Shown here: positions 41,282 to 53,403 of the stretch, one piece after another | Position numbering within the stretch: the first letter of the stretch is position 1 | How the letters are laid out: each line of letters begins with the position of its first letter | Source of the DNA: Cladochytrium replicatum | Taxonomy: Eukaryota; Chytridiomycota; Chytridiomycetes; Cladochytriales; Cladochytriaceae | Direction: 5' to 3' | Assembly (NCBI GenBank): GCA_025526935.1 | Contig: JAHLKD010000067.1 | Location: 247,645-311,644 of the forward strand | DNA: 64,000 nucleotides | Position numbers and translations under genes: made by a program | The notes under the pieces: model-generated | The model's input: the letters and a program-made list of their open reading frames with translations, nothing else | The model's database searches: none | What the model was told of the DNA's origin: nothing

Positions 41282-43379
41282 ATGATGCGTTCAAAATCGC
41301 ATCTCATTGCTTTCTTCATGGTCTGCGTGACCGCTTGCGTGTCTGCCATCCGCAACATTGCGTATGATTCTCCATTTGTGGACGTAGATCACTTCAATGG
41401 CGTCAAGCTCCACCGACGTGGACATTTGATGCTCTCGCGCCGCGCGTTCAATGATTCTGGAGCGAAGTTCAACCACGGAGTTGCCTCTGGAGATCCCGAT
41501 GCCAATTCGGTGAGCAACCAGACAATTTCAGTGCAATGTACTCGTTGTTGCTGATGGAAAAGTATATTCGACAGGTCGTCCTTTGGACTCGTGTGACTCC
41601 GTCTTCTTCGAGCGTCTCCGCGGTTACCCTCCAGTACGAAGTGGCAAAGTTTGGAGATCTCAACAACGCAGCGAACTTCTCGGGAATCGTGAGCACTGGG
41701 ACTGTTGACACCACCGCCGATGTTGGTACTGTACAGCAAACTATACTCTCTTCAGGCAGATGTTCAGATTTCTATTTCAATGAACTGCAGACTGGACCGT
41801 CAAGATTATCGTGGACTCCCTCGTTCCTGGGACCGTTTACTACTACCGCTTCAAGCCCTCCGGCAGCAGCGCTGTCTCTCCCATCGGACGTACCAAGACA
41901 TTCCCTGCATCTGGCGTTCGTACAGAAAGCGCACGTTTCGCCTTCTTTAGGTGATTGTTCTATTGGATAATGCAAACAGTATGAAGTTAACATAAACCAC
42001 AGCTGCCAGTCGTATGGATGGGGTCGTTTCAACGCACTCAGGCTCGCAAGCAACCGCAATCTCGACTTTACAGTTCACTTAGGTGACTACCTGTGGGTGA
42101 AGCAAATCACTTTGCTCAATTCACCGAGTCGCTGACTTCAAAAACGTGTCTAAATGTTAACAGCTACGAATATGGGGGCTTTGTTGGTGGTCTTGTGAGG
42201 CCGGTCAACCCCTGGCGTGAAATCATCTCGCTTGCGGACTACCGGTACTGCATAAGGCATGTTTCGTAGTTTGATGTTTATGCCTTTTAGTACTCGTTAC
42301 CAGCAATACCGTGCCGATGCAGATCTCGCCTTGCTGCACAGCGTTGCGCCGATGATCGCAGTTTGGGATGACCACGGTACGGCACGAGATATCACAGTCG
42401 CCCACACGACGACTTATTTTGAAAATCGTATTTGTATCAGAATTTGCCGACGATGCATACCCTGATGGTGCTGATGCCCACGACCCAAAGTCAGATGGGC
42501 CATGGGCGACGCGAAAGGCGGCTGCTGCCCGTGCTTACTACGAATATCTCCCCATCCGACGTCTGATCACTGACAGCAGTTTCAAGATCTACCGCTCGTT
42601 CAACTATGGCGGACTTTTGGACCTAGTAATGCTAGACACTCGCATGGCAGGTCGAAGCGCCAAAGTCAATTCTCCTGCCCTGGTCAACAACGCCTCTCGT
42701 ACTCTCTTGGTGAGGAGGATATCTGGATTGGATTAATTGACGCTGAGTCTTGGTTTTCTTCAAGGGATTCGAGCAGGAGGCGTGGTTGGATGATCAGTTG
42801 AAGGGATCGAGAGCTAAATGGCGAATCATTGGAAACCAGGTCATGATTATGCCGCTACTGGACGATAAAGGTGCAGCAACCAACTACGACCAATGGTATA
42901 CCACTAGATTTTGAGAATACTACAACAGAGTGCCCGTTGCTGACCAATTCTTGCCAAATGACAGGGATGGCTACATTCCTGCTCGCAATAGGCTATTCAA
43001 CACCATCAAATCCAACAACATCTCCAACATTGTTTTCATCACTGGAGATTATCACGTTGCTTTTGCCGGTGACGTTACGCCAACACCACGCGATTCGTCG
43101 ACTTACAATCCCACAACTGGAGCTGGATCTCTTGCGGTAGAGTTTGTCGGTCCCAGCGTTTCAAGCCCGAGCAACGGCGCTGGCGGAACTTTGAAGAACA
43201 ACCCTCACATGCGCTACATCGATGATTCCAAGCGCGGATATGTTGTTATGGAGGTTACACCACAGAAAGTGACTGCCCAGTTTTGGTTGGTCAACATGGT
43301 GGTTTTCACAAGCAACTCGGAGACACTTTCAAGGTCGTTCGTGGTAAACGATGGCCAGCCCTTCATTCGTGCCGCGTGA
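41282..43379 (+). CDS. PhoD-type alkaline phosphatase/phosphodiesterase, secreted
   Basis: PhoD enzymes are metal-dependent (Fe/Ca) phosphomonoesterases or diesterases. The N-terminus has a signal peptide (SHLIAFFMVCVTACVSA). At least seven short introns interrupt the gene. Spliced family motifs are FNHGVASGDPDANSVVLWTR, FKPSG in the Fn3-like domain, SCQSY, HLGDYLYEYG, VWDDHE with FADDAYPDG restored across the intron at 42381-42442, VMLDTRM, WRIIGNQVM, and ITGDYHVAFAGD. The cysteine, Asp and His metal ligands expected for PhoD are present. The start is the ATG pair at 41279-41284, with the second fitting the signal peptide as well as the first. Likely scavenges phosphate outside the cell. Confidence 0.88.
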
Positions 43380-43616
43380 GATTCATAATCACCCCCGTTG
43401 GAAGTCACTAATTCATCGACTGTGATTCTTGGACTGTTGATAAATACAATGCAAGCATTCCGTACTGATTAAAGAAAGGACCATTCATCACCACTGCAAT
43501 AACTAGATTATCCACAATTTTCTATAGTGCCGCCTGAGTTTGTTGATACGAAAAAACGTACAAAGAAGATCAAAAATTCCATCAAGTCCAATGCACAAAT
43601 TTTTCCTCTTCGTCCT

Positions 43617-45374
43617 TCAAACGGTTTCAATGTAGCGCTGGAGCTCCCACGATGTAACAGCACGCTCATACAACCTCGCCTCGTGAACTCGCGTCGCCGC
43701 ATAGTGGTCGATCAGGTCGTCTCCCAGAGCTTCCCTCGCCACGGACCCTTCGGCTGCCATCACACTCGTCGCCTCGCGCAGGCTGGAGGGTAAGCGCGGG
43801 AACAATCCTGCACCAACGGCATCACCTTCGAGTGGGGGAGTGGTAAGGTCGAGACCATTGCGGATGCCGCGGAGACCACATGCGAGGATGGCGGCGAGGG
43901 CAAAGTAAGGGTTCGCGTCTGCTCCGGGGACACGGATTTCGATGCGAGCGGATGAAGGAGAGCATGTCGGGGGGACGATAAGGCGGATGGCCGCAGTGCG
44001 GTTCTCGAAACCGTACGAGACGGTGATGGGAGCCCAGTAGTTCTCGACCAGGCGTTTGTAGCTGAGTGATGGTGGATGTGAGCAAGTGAAAATTGAATCT
44101 GAAAAGAGCGAACATGCCTGTTAATGTTTGGAGCAAAGAACGGCATGACGCTTGGGAGACCGTCAAGCAGTCCTTGAAGGAAGGACTTCATGAGCGGAGG
44201 AAGTGCGGCGACTTTTTCAGCTCCAGTCGGTGGGAGCGGGCCAGGAACAGCAAAGTTGTTTGCTCCGGTAGCGAGGCTCGCCAAAGAGACATGGATGTGT
44301 CCTGAGCAGCCTGGAAGTTCCCCCCATGGTTTTGCCATGAAGCTAGAGATTACACCGTGCTTCAAACCAAGCTGTTTAACGGATGTTTTGAACAAGTGCG
44401 CCCTGTCTGCTGCCGTCACTGCAGGACCGTAGCGGATGGCAGCTTCGAAAACTCCCGGACCTACAAATACGCATGAAGATCAATTACATCGCTTCGATTC
44501 TGATGCTAACCTGTTTCGGTGTGCAATCCTTCCACAGGAACGTCGAACCTTCAAGAACAAATTAAGTGGATTGTACACTACTGCGTTTTCAGTCGCTTTA
44601 CTTGTGGCATTGGTCGTAGATATCGTAGAAGAAATCCTGGTGGATAGTGGGACGCAGGACGCTGTAGCCAAACATACCCTTGGTCAAGGGCTCAAGATTG
44701 TGCCCTTGCTTGTCCGCGAGTGTTTGCGGAGTCTCTGAATGATATCAAAATTAGTTCTAGTCTCCTGTTCTCAATAAACTCACCCTTAAAGTTGAAGAAC
44801 TCGTACTCAAAACCACAATTAGGCTTCAGGCCGAATTCGTCGGCATAGGCCTTGACGATCCTCTTGAGAGTGCTACGAGGGCACATGGCGAGAGGCTCCA
44901 TAGTTTTAGGGTCGATAAAGTCCAGAAGGAAGAAGGGGATATCGTTCTCCCAAGGAATACGACGGAAAGTAGAGTGGTCGATCTTTGCGAGGATGTCGCC
45001 GTAACCGTTTTCAGGGTTACTGATAGGGACGGGCACATCGTAGACACGGTCATGCCTGGAAAGCATACAATCGTGATGAACTCAAGGTTGGAGCGAAGGC
45101 ATGCATTGCCGCCTACATGTCCCAACCAAAGATAACATTACAGAAACCTGGATGAGATAAAATCAGAATGGCCAACCCAAAAATGAGGGGATAAAATCAT
45201 ACCGAACCCGTCATCCGTGCTGGAGTCAAACTTTTCACGCATGATGACCTTTCCGCGGGGAATGCCGTCAACATCGCAGCCAGAGACCTGCCAGTGCGAG
45301 ATTAGCATTAAGATTAACCAAGCCGGTTGCTTGTGAAACACCTTCACACGCTTATCTTCGGGAGACAGAGACAT
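43617..45374 (-). CDS. Glutamine synthetase-like enzyme (type I-related, GlnA/FluG/lengsin group)
   Basis: Read on the minus strand in about seven exons, beginning MSLSPEDKRVK at 45374. Family features: VSGCDVDGIPRGKV in the N-terminal beta-grasp, NVIFGWDMHDRVYD, the catalytic-domain CGFEYEFFNFKE, GLHTETGPGVFEAAI with Glu/His metal ligands, GCSGHIHVSL, SYKRLVENYWAP, GFENRTAAIRL, and ADANPYFALAAILACGLRGI. The protein ends near residue 460 with ELQRYIETV. This is the type I-like branch, not the short eukaryotic type II glutamine synthetase (about 360 aa). It may therefore ligate ammonia or another amine to glutamate, for example in polyamine use. The exact amine substrate cannot be read from sequence. 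Confidence 0.87.
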
Positions 45375-45681
45375 TTTCCAGCTGGCAGCAACGATTTGGA
45401 TATCAGACGGTCAGCAAGGGCGACCGATGTCATCCAACGCTTACATTCTTTGATGACGTAGAATGGTAGGTGCGATAACCACAGCAGCAGATTTGATAGG
45501 AGCTCGTTCAGGGGGAGATTATGGCGCAGATCACAAATTGAAAGTGTGGGGTTAATGTTAGTATTAATAGTAACTCTAGAGGACGAAATGTCAAAGCCGC
45601 TAGAAAGATGGTTTCAGTGGCTTAGTGTTGCGGTGTTGCTAGAGAGAATCGTGGCTTACACATCACGATCTCTATTTCACA
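45375..45681. promoter_or_regulatory. Divergent promoter region
   Basis: About 300 bases between the head-to-head glutamine synthetase-like gene and histone-fold gene. It should hold both promoters. No clear element stands out. Confidence 0.4.
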
Positions 45682-46612
45682 ATGTTCAATCCAATCCAAT
45701 ACGTACCCCCAAACCAACAGGGACAACAAAATCCAGCACCGCAACAAACGGGGCAGTCCGTGCAACTGCAACTGCAACAGCAACAGCAGCAACAACAATC
45801 TGCTGATCTTGCTGCAAAGCGAAGCAGGAAGAGGAAGCTGCCTAAGGGTGCTGAACAGGGGGACTTCCAAGATGACATCGTAGAAACAACAACGACTCAG
45901 AGCACGGCAGGGACAACTGGAAACCCGGGGTTTCCTGTTTCGCGAGTGAAAAAGATGCTGAAGGAGGACAAAGATATCCAGATGATCACAAATGACGCTG
46001 TACAAGTCATAACATTTGCTGGTGTATGTTTGAGCGGTATTTTAAAATTGGATGTACTCATATTACTTTTCCTTTTCGCAGGAAAGGTTTCTTGAATTGC
46101 TTGCGTCATCGGCTTACGAATATACTTCGCACGAATTGCGCAAAATCGTTACTTACAAAGATGTCGGTATGTAGGCGATTTGATCAAAAGAGGTTTTCTT
46201 GTCCTTGTTCTCGCTTCCTTTTCGGAACATGGATCAGCTGTTCTATTTGTTACCACCATCGCAGTCTGTTGATTGAAGGCTTTAAGCATCGATCGTCCCT
46301 GTGAGATGAACTCTCATACCTTATGCTTTTTTGATGAGCATTCTGCGGTGGTTGTTTCAGGTAGAACAGATTGTGAGTAATATGAACTCAAGGTCGTCAC
46401 TTCCTGTCGTGAACAGCATACTAACATATTTTTTAATTAGCAACTGCTATCAAGAGTCGTGAAGAGCTGCTATTTTTGGAAGGTGGGTTCCGTGTCAAAG
46501 TTTTAGGTGCTTTTCTGCGCTGATATTCGTTTATCTCACAGACACTGTTCCACATACCAAGTCGTTCGGTGCTGCTGTTGCTGAGCGCAAGCGAATTCAA
46601 GAAGGGTCGTGA
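45682..46612 (+). CDS. Histone-fold protein, NF-YC/Dpb3/CHRAC1-like
   Basis: A small nuclear histone-fold subunit. The Gln-rich N-terminus (QLQLQQQQQQQQ) and a basic KRSRKRK patch precede the fold: FPVSRVKKMLKEDKDIQMIT (helix 1), then NDAVQVITFA, then after an intron ERFLELLASSAYEYTSHELR and KIVTYKDV, and SREELLFLEDTVP in later exons. The layout L-P-x-x-R-V-K and x-x-L-x-F-L-x-D-x-V-P is that of CBFD/NF-YC-like subunits, closest by eye to Dpb3/POLE4 or CHRAC1. Its partner would be a Dpb4/NF-YB-type histone fold. Four introns are assigned, with donors GTATGT near 46024 and 46169. The second of these is less certain. Which complex (polymerase epsilon, chromatin remodeller or transcription) is undecided. 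Confidence 0.75.
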
Positions 46613-46984
46613 CATAGTTGAAATAGATGCTGCGGGTAGAAATAACCCGCGTGTCCTATTTTCCAGATATGTGTGATAGTTTACATATAAATTAAACCAA
46701 GATGAGGATCTCCATGTGTCTCTGCGATGACGTGTGAGTCAGTGTCATGCCCGATTCTTACGATTTCGACGTCCGAACGACAGCTCTCTCCACGCTACTT
46801 CCGCGACGACGTGGGGTATCCCCATCTCCACAGTCAACCAGCCGTCCAATCTCCAGCCAGTCCAATTTCCAATATTTGCTTTCTAATAAAAATTTACCCG
46901 TGTCTTTCCACAACCACGTTTTTAATAGGCCACGAGATCCCCCTCAGAGCAAATTCACTTACCCAAGCTCAGCTCTATCTCACG
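46613..46984. other. Intergenic
   Basis: Promoter region of the acyltransferase. An in-frame open stretch from 46727 could extend that protein at its N-terminus but has non-protein-like composition. Confidence 0.4.
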
Positions 46985-48771
46985 ATGAATCTCGTAATGG
47001 AGGGAATGCTGAAGGCGGACAACGCCGCTGACTTGTCGAAACACGGCTACCTGACCGCTGTGGACAATGTCTTTCTGCGTGCCGAAGACGATGTTGTAAC
47101 CGTGAACGTCTCAGGTGAGTAAACACAAACATCCAATGCTCACAACCGTTTGTTTAATCTCCCCATCTCTTCATTCTTTTCTATCCAGCTATCTATTTTT
47201 TCAACCGTTTGATGGACTATGATGAACTCTTGCAAACCATCCGCGACTTTGTTGAAGTTTCGGGGTACTGCAACCGCAAGCTTGTGTGGCGAAATGGCGC
47301 TCCAGACCACCGGTTTCTCACCAGGGCAAGATGGGTTCCTGCCGACGACATTGATATGAGCTACCACGTCAAGCGAATCGTGATGCCTTCTCCAGGATCA
47401 AAGTCTCAGTTTCAGACCATTGTTGCAGCTGAGCACTACAGGCCCTTCGACCTCGCAATGCCTCTGTGGCGTGTCGCTGTTGTGGATGGCTTCGAAAACG
47501 GAACAAAGACTGCTGTTGTGATGAGCGCACACCACCTTATGGGTGATGGCCAAGCTTTTGTGAGGAGGTTGATCGAGTTTGTGGCTTCAAGGGACCCCAA
47601 ATTCGCTGGAAACCAGGAAGCTATCGATGCACTTCAGTATCACGCTGGTCGTGTCGAAACCGATACCGCCAAAGCTACTCCGCCCGGTACCCCTCCGTCG
47701 ACGGAACTCCTTTCGCCCGAAGAGAAGGCAAAGTTTGAAACGTACATGAACGAGTTCAAAGAGAAGCGCGCAAAGATGACCTGGTTCGACAAGTTCCTCG
47801 AGAGGACGCTCTTCGTCTTGGCGACAATTTTCGCCCTGTTTGTTCTGCTATTCAAGGTCATCGACTTGTTCTTGGTGTCGTCTCACAACATGTTCTCCCG
47901 CCCACACCGCTCCACGAAGCGTCAAGTCGGGTGGTCGATGGCGGCAAAGCTCGACCAGGTTAAGACCATCAAGAACGCCCTCAACTGCACGGTGAACGAT
48001 GTTCTGATGGCCTGCGTGGCCGCCGCTATCGAGCGAACGGTTGCCAGCAAGAAATGCAAAGTTGACCGAAAATTGTGGATGTTGATTCCCACATCGTTGC
48101 GTTTGCCTACGGATCGATCCATCGCAAACAAAGTATCCGTTTACATGCTCCCCGTTGCTACAGGGATGGGTTCGAATTCGATTGGAAGAGTTCGCGAAGT
48201 CAATAAGAGCATGAAGATGCTGAAGTCCTCCCCGGAGCCGTTTGTCACTGTCGGTGTCATGTCACTTGGCTTCCTTCGTCCGTACTTGTTGCCTGAGGTA
48301 AGAGATTTCGTAGTGGTTATCAATGTAAAAACTAAATCTTTCTGAATTACAGTGGCTGGTACAATGGGGCAAGAAGAAGTTCCACGTCCTTCTCACGAAT
48401 ATCCCAGGACCGTCTAAGGAGATGCAGTGGGCTGGTGAACCAATCGAATCCATGGTTGCTTTTCCTCCGCAATGTAAGACACTCGCGAAGAATATCTGAG
48501 CTGCAGTTGAACATTTCTTTTTTGCATTTCAGCGCACGCAAACGGGCTTGCCGTTGCTTTGTACACTTACAAAGGGCAGGTCAGCGTTTCGGTCTGCATG
48601 GCTGAAGACGACTATTCTCTTCCCAGTGACAGGGATACGCACCCTAACGACACCCTCTTCGCCCCTGGAACCGCGCAGGCGATCGCAGATGAATTCGACA
48701 TTGTATTCAAGGACCTGTTGCAGCAAGCTTCGTCCTTGTCGTCGAGGGATGAATCCAAGAAGGACCGATAG
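46985..48771 (+). CDS. Wax ester synthase/diacylglycerol acyltransferase-like O-acyltransferase (WS/DGAT)
   Basis: These enzymes join acyl-CoA to alcohols or diacylglycerol to make storage lipid. Four exons (46985-47114, 47189-48297, 48353-48473, 48533-48771) give 532 aa. The active-site motif HHLMGDG (HHxxxDG) is intact. Other family marks are LTAVDNVFLRAE near the start, PLWRVAVVDG, a central hydrophobic helix (FVLATIFALFVLLFKVIDL) that could anchor it in the ER or lipid droplet, NDVLMACVAAAIER, SNIPGP-type sequence TNIPGPSKEM and NGLAVALYTYKGQVSVSV. The internal ATG at 46985 is chosen because the conserved domain begins about 25 residues later. Chytrid zoospores are rich in lipid bodies, which fits the role but is not shown by this sequence. 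Confidence 0.86.
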
Positions 48772-49398
48772 ATTTTTACACCAATAGTTTGAGGAATACC
48801 TGGGCTTCTGGATTATGGTTTCTTTGCTTATGCCTCATCTTCTTTGATTCAGGGGAGAGCACGTCGCCCCATCCGACTTTTTTCTCTCTGTCTTTGATCT
48901 TTCTCGACAACCACCACATTTGAGTTGCTTTTCCCCAATGATCGATTCGAAAGTTGGTGTTGTACGCGTTGATATCCTGTTTACTTTTTTTTCCGATTGA
49001 TTTTCTATGGTATTTTTGTTTTTTCTTCTGCTGTTCTCTTTGTCAGATCTCATTGCCTTGCAGCTCAATCAATACAAATTCTTTATATCAACTACTTTTT
49101 TCCCCAAACCCCCTCCTCTGGGTCTGCCAAGCCCCAACCTACGCCCTTCAACTCCGAACCGCCAAAAACTTTGAAAAGACCCGCGACTATCACAGAAATA
49201 CACCGCATACTCCTGTAAGTGAATAGAAAATGGCCTGTACACACACCAGAGAACATGTTGATTCATGTACTTTTGGTTTCGGACACCTACATCTACCAGT
49301 CATCCTTTCGTCACATATACAACCCCGAAAAAGAAACTTGCCTTGCGTCCTACTTTGCCCAAAATACCTCTTAACATTGTTGAGCACAGCTCAGAGAA
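48772..49398. other. Intergenic
   Basis: About 630 T/C-rich bases with no supported gene. Promoter and leader of the GATA factor gene. Confidence 0.45.
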
Positions 49399-51033
49399 AT
49401 GGCGTCGCTACAAAAAACCGTCCTTCACGACGATGCATTGAGTGGCCTTGAAACCGCAGACGGCTTTGTCCTGGTGGATGCTTTCAATGGCAATGCTCAT
49501 CAACAGGGGCCTCTGCTGGACCCCGGCCAGTCCAACGCCATCTCCACTGGCCAGAAAACTACCGAAAAGGCTTTGAACCCGACTTTCTTTTGGACAACGC
49601 CTCATGTTTTGTCAACAAACACACTCATCGATGACGATGACGATGCATTCACTACTGCAACTGACATGTCTTCGTCTTGGCTGGGCTCCATTCACTCTGC
49701 GGATCAGTCGCCGAACTGCAACCCCGAAATCGTGGCGGACGACGTGATGCCAATGGACCTGTCGGATGGAGAAATCAGCGAAGAGGAAGAAGATTCAGGA
49801 AGAGTCTCGGCCACTTGCTCTGACGGAAGCGCCACAACTCTTGTTTTGGCCGAGAACAGTGATGCAACTGGAATCAATGCTGGAGACTCGTTGATGCCCC
49901 CGCCGCCCCCACCACCCTCGCTTCTCTTGCACCAGCGTCGCAGCATGAAGTTGAAGCGGACGAGAGAGCCTTCGGCAAGCTCTATTTCTTTTCCAGACGT
50001 TGGGTCTCCGTCGTCTTCTGCATCCGGTGCCAGTACTGCAAATTCATCTCCCGGTACAGCTATTTCGGCGTCTCTTATGTCTTCTGGGGACTCTCCTCCA
50101 ATGCCTGGATTGCAAACAAATCCAGACCTTACAGCAGCACTCTCTGGTCTAACCGTCGCGGACTCGCCGATGGTGCTTCAGCTTCCTCCCAGACCTGAAG
50201 TTTCTCAGGGAAAAGAGAAAAAGCAACAGCACCCCCCGAAACGCCGGGCGTCTTCCACTGCGCTTCAAGCACTGTCGGTCCCGCATGCGGCCCCATCTAC
50301 ACGTCGCGCATCGACCTCTATCCCGTCGCAAGGAACGCCGTCGCGTGTGATCTTCACGCACCATCAGCGCCAGTCGACCTCTTCTACTTCTTCGTCCTCA
50401 TCAGATGTAGCTATTTCTAATTACAACACCCTGAAGCGCTCCGAACCGCTCACCACTGCAGCAAAGAAGTGCGATTTTTGCGGAGCAACATCGACCCCGA
50501 TGTGGAGGCATGGGCCAATTCCGTTCTTTGTATTGTGTAACTCGTGCGGGGTGAAATGGAAACGTGGAAAAATCCTCCAAGACATGCCGCCGGCGTCACT
50601 TGCAGGAAGTCAGACGGACGATGAATTGCATGGCGGGCGCGGAAGATCAGTATCGAGGCGTAGAAGTCGGGTTACGGCTCCTGCATCGAAAGATGGAGGG
50701 GCAACAAATCCAACTGTGGGGCGACGGAGGTCAAGTGTTTCGACTCCCTCGAAAATGTCATCCCACCATATGGCGCGACGAAATAGTGTGCCTACTACGC
50801 CGACATCTGCGAAGAAGGATCTTTTGACCAGCCATTTGAGAGATGCGAATGACGCTCAGCTGGCGACGTTCATAGATGCCATTTGCGGTGGTGTTCCGGG
50901 ACTGGATACCGAGCTTGCAGTGGCGGGAGAGGTTGAAGTGGATATCGGAAGACTGGACGAGGATGTGTGGAGGAAGGTTTGTGAAGTTCTTTGCAAGAGA
51001 GAAGGGGAAGAGTCGGTGATCACATACGACTGA
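49399..51033 (+). CDS. GATA-type zinc-finger transcription factor
   Basis: A single-exon gene of 544 codons. The GATA finger, CDFCGATSTPMWRHGP through FFVLCNSCGVKWKRG (residues about 357-390), has CX2CX18CX2C spacing, so one finger of the longer-loop fungal class. The N-terminal two thirds are low-complexity and Ser/Thr/Pro-rich with acidic patches (DGEISEEEEDSG) that could activate transcription. Basic RRRS segments after the finger could extend DNA contact or act as nuclear localisation signals. The last 60 residues (ATFIDAICGGVPGLD ... VWRKVCEVLC) look like a small conserved helical domain. Target genes are unknown. Fungal GATA factors often control nitrogen use, light or siderophore genes, but which applies here cannot be told. 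Confidence 0.88.
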   Translation: MASLQKTVLHDDALSGLETADGFVLVDAFNGNAHQQGPLLDPGQSNAISTGQKTTEKALNPTFFWTTPHVLSTNTLIDDDDDAFTTATDMSSSWLGSIHSADQSPNCNPEIVADDVMPMDLSDGEISEEEEDSGRVSATCSDGSATTLVLAENSDATGINAGDSLMPPPPPPPSLLLHQRRSMKLKRTREPSASSISFPDVGSPSSSASGASTANSSPGTAISASLMSSGDSPPMPGLQTNPDLTAALSGLTVADSPMVLQLPPRPEVSQGKEKKQQHPPKRRASSTALQALSVPHAAPSTRRASTSIPSQGTPSRVIFTHHQRQSTSSTSSSSSDVAISNYNTLKRSEPLTTAAKKCDFCGATSTPMWRHGPIPFFVLCNSCGVKWKRGKILQDMPPASLAGSQTDDELHGGRGRSVSRRRSRVTAPASKDGGATNPTVGRRRSSVSTPSKMSSHHMARRNSVPTTPTSAKKDLLTSHLRDANDAQLATFIDAICGGVPGLDTELAVAGEVEVDIGRLDEDVWRKVCEVLCKREGEESVITYD

Positions 51034-51460
51034 TGGTACCGACGTAGCTGGAGAGGGTTAATTTGTCAACTTTAATGTTCCCGCTCCTTTTTGGAATATC
51101 CAGTTTCTACTTTGCTCCCTCACAATGTGCTCTTTCTTTTTGATGTCTTCTCAAACTCACGCAAAACAGCAGAATGGTGGCTATCTAGATACCTTCACAA
51201 CTTTACCTTATCTCTATTGTTCAACTTCTTCAAATTTGTTTTTTTGATTTGAATCACTTCTTTTCCTTTTGGTTCACAAACGCTCTGCGCAACCACTTCG
51301 TTTCTTTATTTGCTTTTACTTGGTGAGGAATCTCCACCCTTTTCATCAAAACCTGTACTAACATTAACGAAAAAACCATAAAGAAATAGATACTCTAATC
51401 TGCGAACTTTTGCCTGATGCTTTATTTGTCATTTCTTGTACGCTGAAATTCAGTACAACG
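51034..51460. other. Convergent intergenic region
   Basis: No gene. T-rich 3' flanks of the GATA gene and of the membrane-protein gene on the minus strand. Confidence 0.5.
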
Positions 51461-52319
51461 TTACACTCGATCGCGGAAGGCGAGTGACCAGATTATGATA
51501 GAAAGCACTGCGACTGGGAGAAGCAACAACGTATCAGCAATCCATCGCACTCTGTGAGGGAGAAGCTGCGAACTCATCCACAACACAAGCAATCCAAGAA
51601 CAAAACACAATAAAATCAATGGCAAGCTGTAAATCCGTGTCCAGCCATCGTAATCAGAACAGAGGAAAATAAGATCAGAAATGAATTGCATGTTGCCCGA
51701 GAGAAGTTAGTCATCTTATCGCCCTATTTAGGACGTACGAGCGAGCTCCTTCCAAATGATATGATTTCTGGAAACGTTACCCAAGCTTCGCGGTGCTTTG
51801 GTGCGTCCGCTAGCGCCGATCATCCAGCTGATTCAGATGACAAACGCGCCACGTTTGCTCCTACTGGCGTGCTCGTCGTTGGTGAAACCCCTCCGTTCGC
51901 GACTCCTTGCTCAACCGGAAGACCTGGCGCCGGATCCCTGACAATCCGATTGCAGTAATGTTGCACTGAGGGTTGAAGATGACAACTCACTCCAGGAATA
52001 GCCGCAGCAGCAGCCGGGCTGGCGAACGGCGGTTGGTCCGTGGTGATACTTGGCCGCGTTGACAGTCGTGCACCTCGACGTTTGGCATCGCTTTCGCTGA
52101 CGTGACGCCAGTATGGTGCTGCAAGCAGGCTCAGTAGAAAAAGAAGCAGTGATCCAAACGGGATCTCCCAGGCCGCTAAAAAGAGAGAGAGTAAACTTCG
52201 TTCTCTTATTCTCTTAAGTTCTTGTGAGAATGACCTTTCTTTAAACCTTGGGTGAGAACATCAATAAATTCGTTTCTTGGGCCGGAAATCGATCCGCCGT
52301 TGCCGTTCCCGCTGTTCAT
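51461..52319 (-). CDS. Small multi-pass membrane protein, possibly frame-broken
   Basis: Read on the minus strand, exons 52319-52247 and 52175-51991 join in frame: MNSGNGNGGSISGPRNEFID, then EIPFGSLLLFLLSLLAAPYW (membrane segment). Later pieces are GDKMTNFSRATCNSFLILF with AGHGF after an acceptor near 51728, and LPLILLCFVLGLLVLW plus LLLLPVAVLSIIIWSLAFRDRV to the stop at 51461. These pieces align in order with the divergently oriented neighbour at 52555. Between AGHGF and LPLILL the frame shifts by one near 51630 where the neighbour has an intron. The joint between exon 2 and the NFSRA exon is also unclear. Family unknown. It may be a recently damaged copy. Confidence 0.5.
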
Positions 52320-52554
52320 TGTTTGTAGGTTGGTGACACATACTGAGCGGTGCCTCTTTCATCTACATTTTCAGTGTTGAGCGCTGCAACTACGTCACAG
52401 CTTCTATGTATCTCCCTTCGTTGGTGCGGGATACATCTCACTCATTGCGTCATAACCAAATATCTATTAAATATTCCCCAAGCGTAAACTATAAGTGTAA
52501 ACCATCTCAATCTTGCTTACTTGATCCACTGTTACTTCCACATCACGATCGAAC

Positions 52555-53403
52555 ATGGTGTTTGAGACTATGTTCAGCATTATGGTTCCGGTGATTTTGG
52601 GCCTAATACGGTCGGCACTGGCTCAGCGGGGAGGATTCTCGGGAGTTGATGATTTTGCTACTGATGTGACTCAAGGTATACCTCAAGCAGCTTGGAATTC
52701 AAAATATGCTAATTTATTCTCTATTTCAAGCGACATGGGTTGCTCCTTTTACCATGTTCATAGCTTGGTAGGAAATTTCATGCTCCTCCATGTCGTGCTT
52801 TATTCTGAACTTGATTTGTGTAACGAGGCTCCTTGGTTTGCTCTTGACCCCTCTTCTGAGCCGATTCGGGACCAAACGCGCACCATCTTCCGCTGCTAGG
52901 CAGGAAGCTGGCGCTACTGGCGCAACTTCAGGAGGAATGGATGATGCTTCGCTGACAATGGTAAGAAGTGAATCAAAAAATGAGAATACTTATTATTTTC
53001 CAAAGGGATCACGAATTGGTAACTTTACTCGGGCGGGCCGCGATGCATTCCTGATTCTACTGGGAACAACAGTTATCAACCAAGCCGGCCACGGATTTGG
53101 CGGGGTAGCGTTATTAATAGAGCTACCCATCAAGTTCTCAATTCGTTGTTCAAACCGCAGGCCGTCGTTGCTTTAACATGGGTTATGTTTGCGATTTTGA
53201 GCTTGTGGGCGATCATGCAGCTTTTTCGGCTTCCGTATTGGCTAGACTTCTTGGGATTTCTTCCTGCTGCTGTCCTTGCTGTTATCCTGTTCTCCCTAGC
53301 CTTCAGGTGAGTTTTGACTGGCGCCAAACATGAAAGTAACGGAACAACCATATATTTCAGAAATGCCGGAAAACGCAGCGACGTCGTCGTGAAAGTTCCT
53401 TAA
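52555..53403 (+). CDS. Small multi-pass membrane protein, unknown family
   Basis: Six exons are supported (52555-52675, 52731-52767, 52828-52957, a fourth from about 53007 after CCAAAG to GGG at 53105, a fifth from 53161 to 53307, and a last from about 53361 to 53403). The product has a signal-like N-terminus (MFSIMVPVILGLIRSALA), a segment TWVAPFTMFIAWLLGLLLTP, a basic loop, and LILLGTTVINQAGHGFGG. Two C-terminal helices follow (WVMFAILSLWAIMQL and LPAAVLAVILFSLAF). That makes about four membrane segments. It is paralogous to the gene on the opposite strand 236 bp away, sharing GNF.RA, AGHGF and SLAFR. The function is not recognised. Confidence 0.65.
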
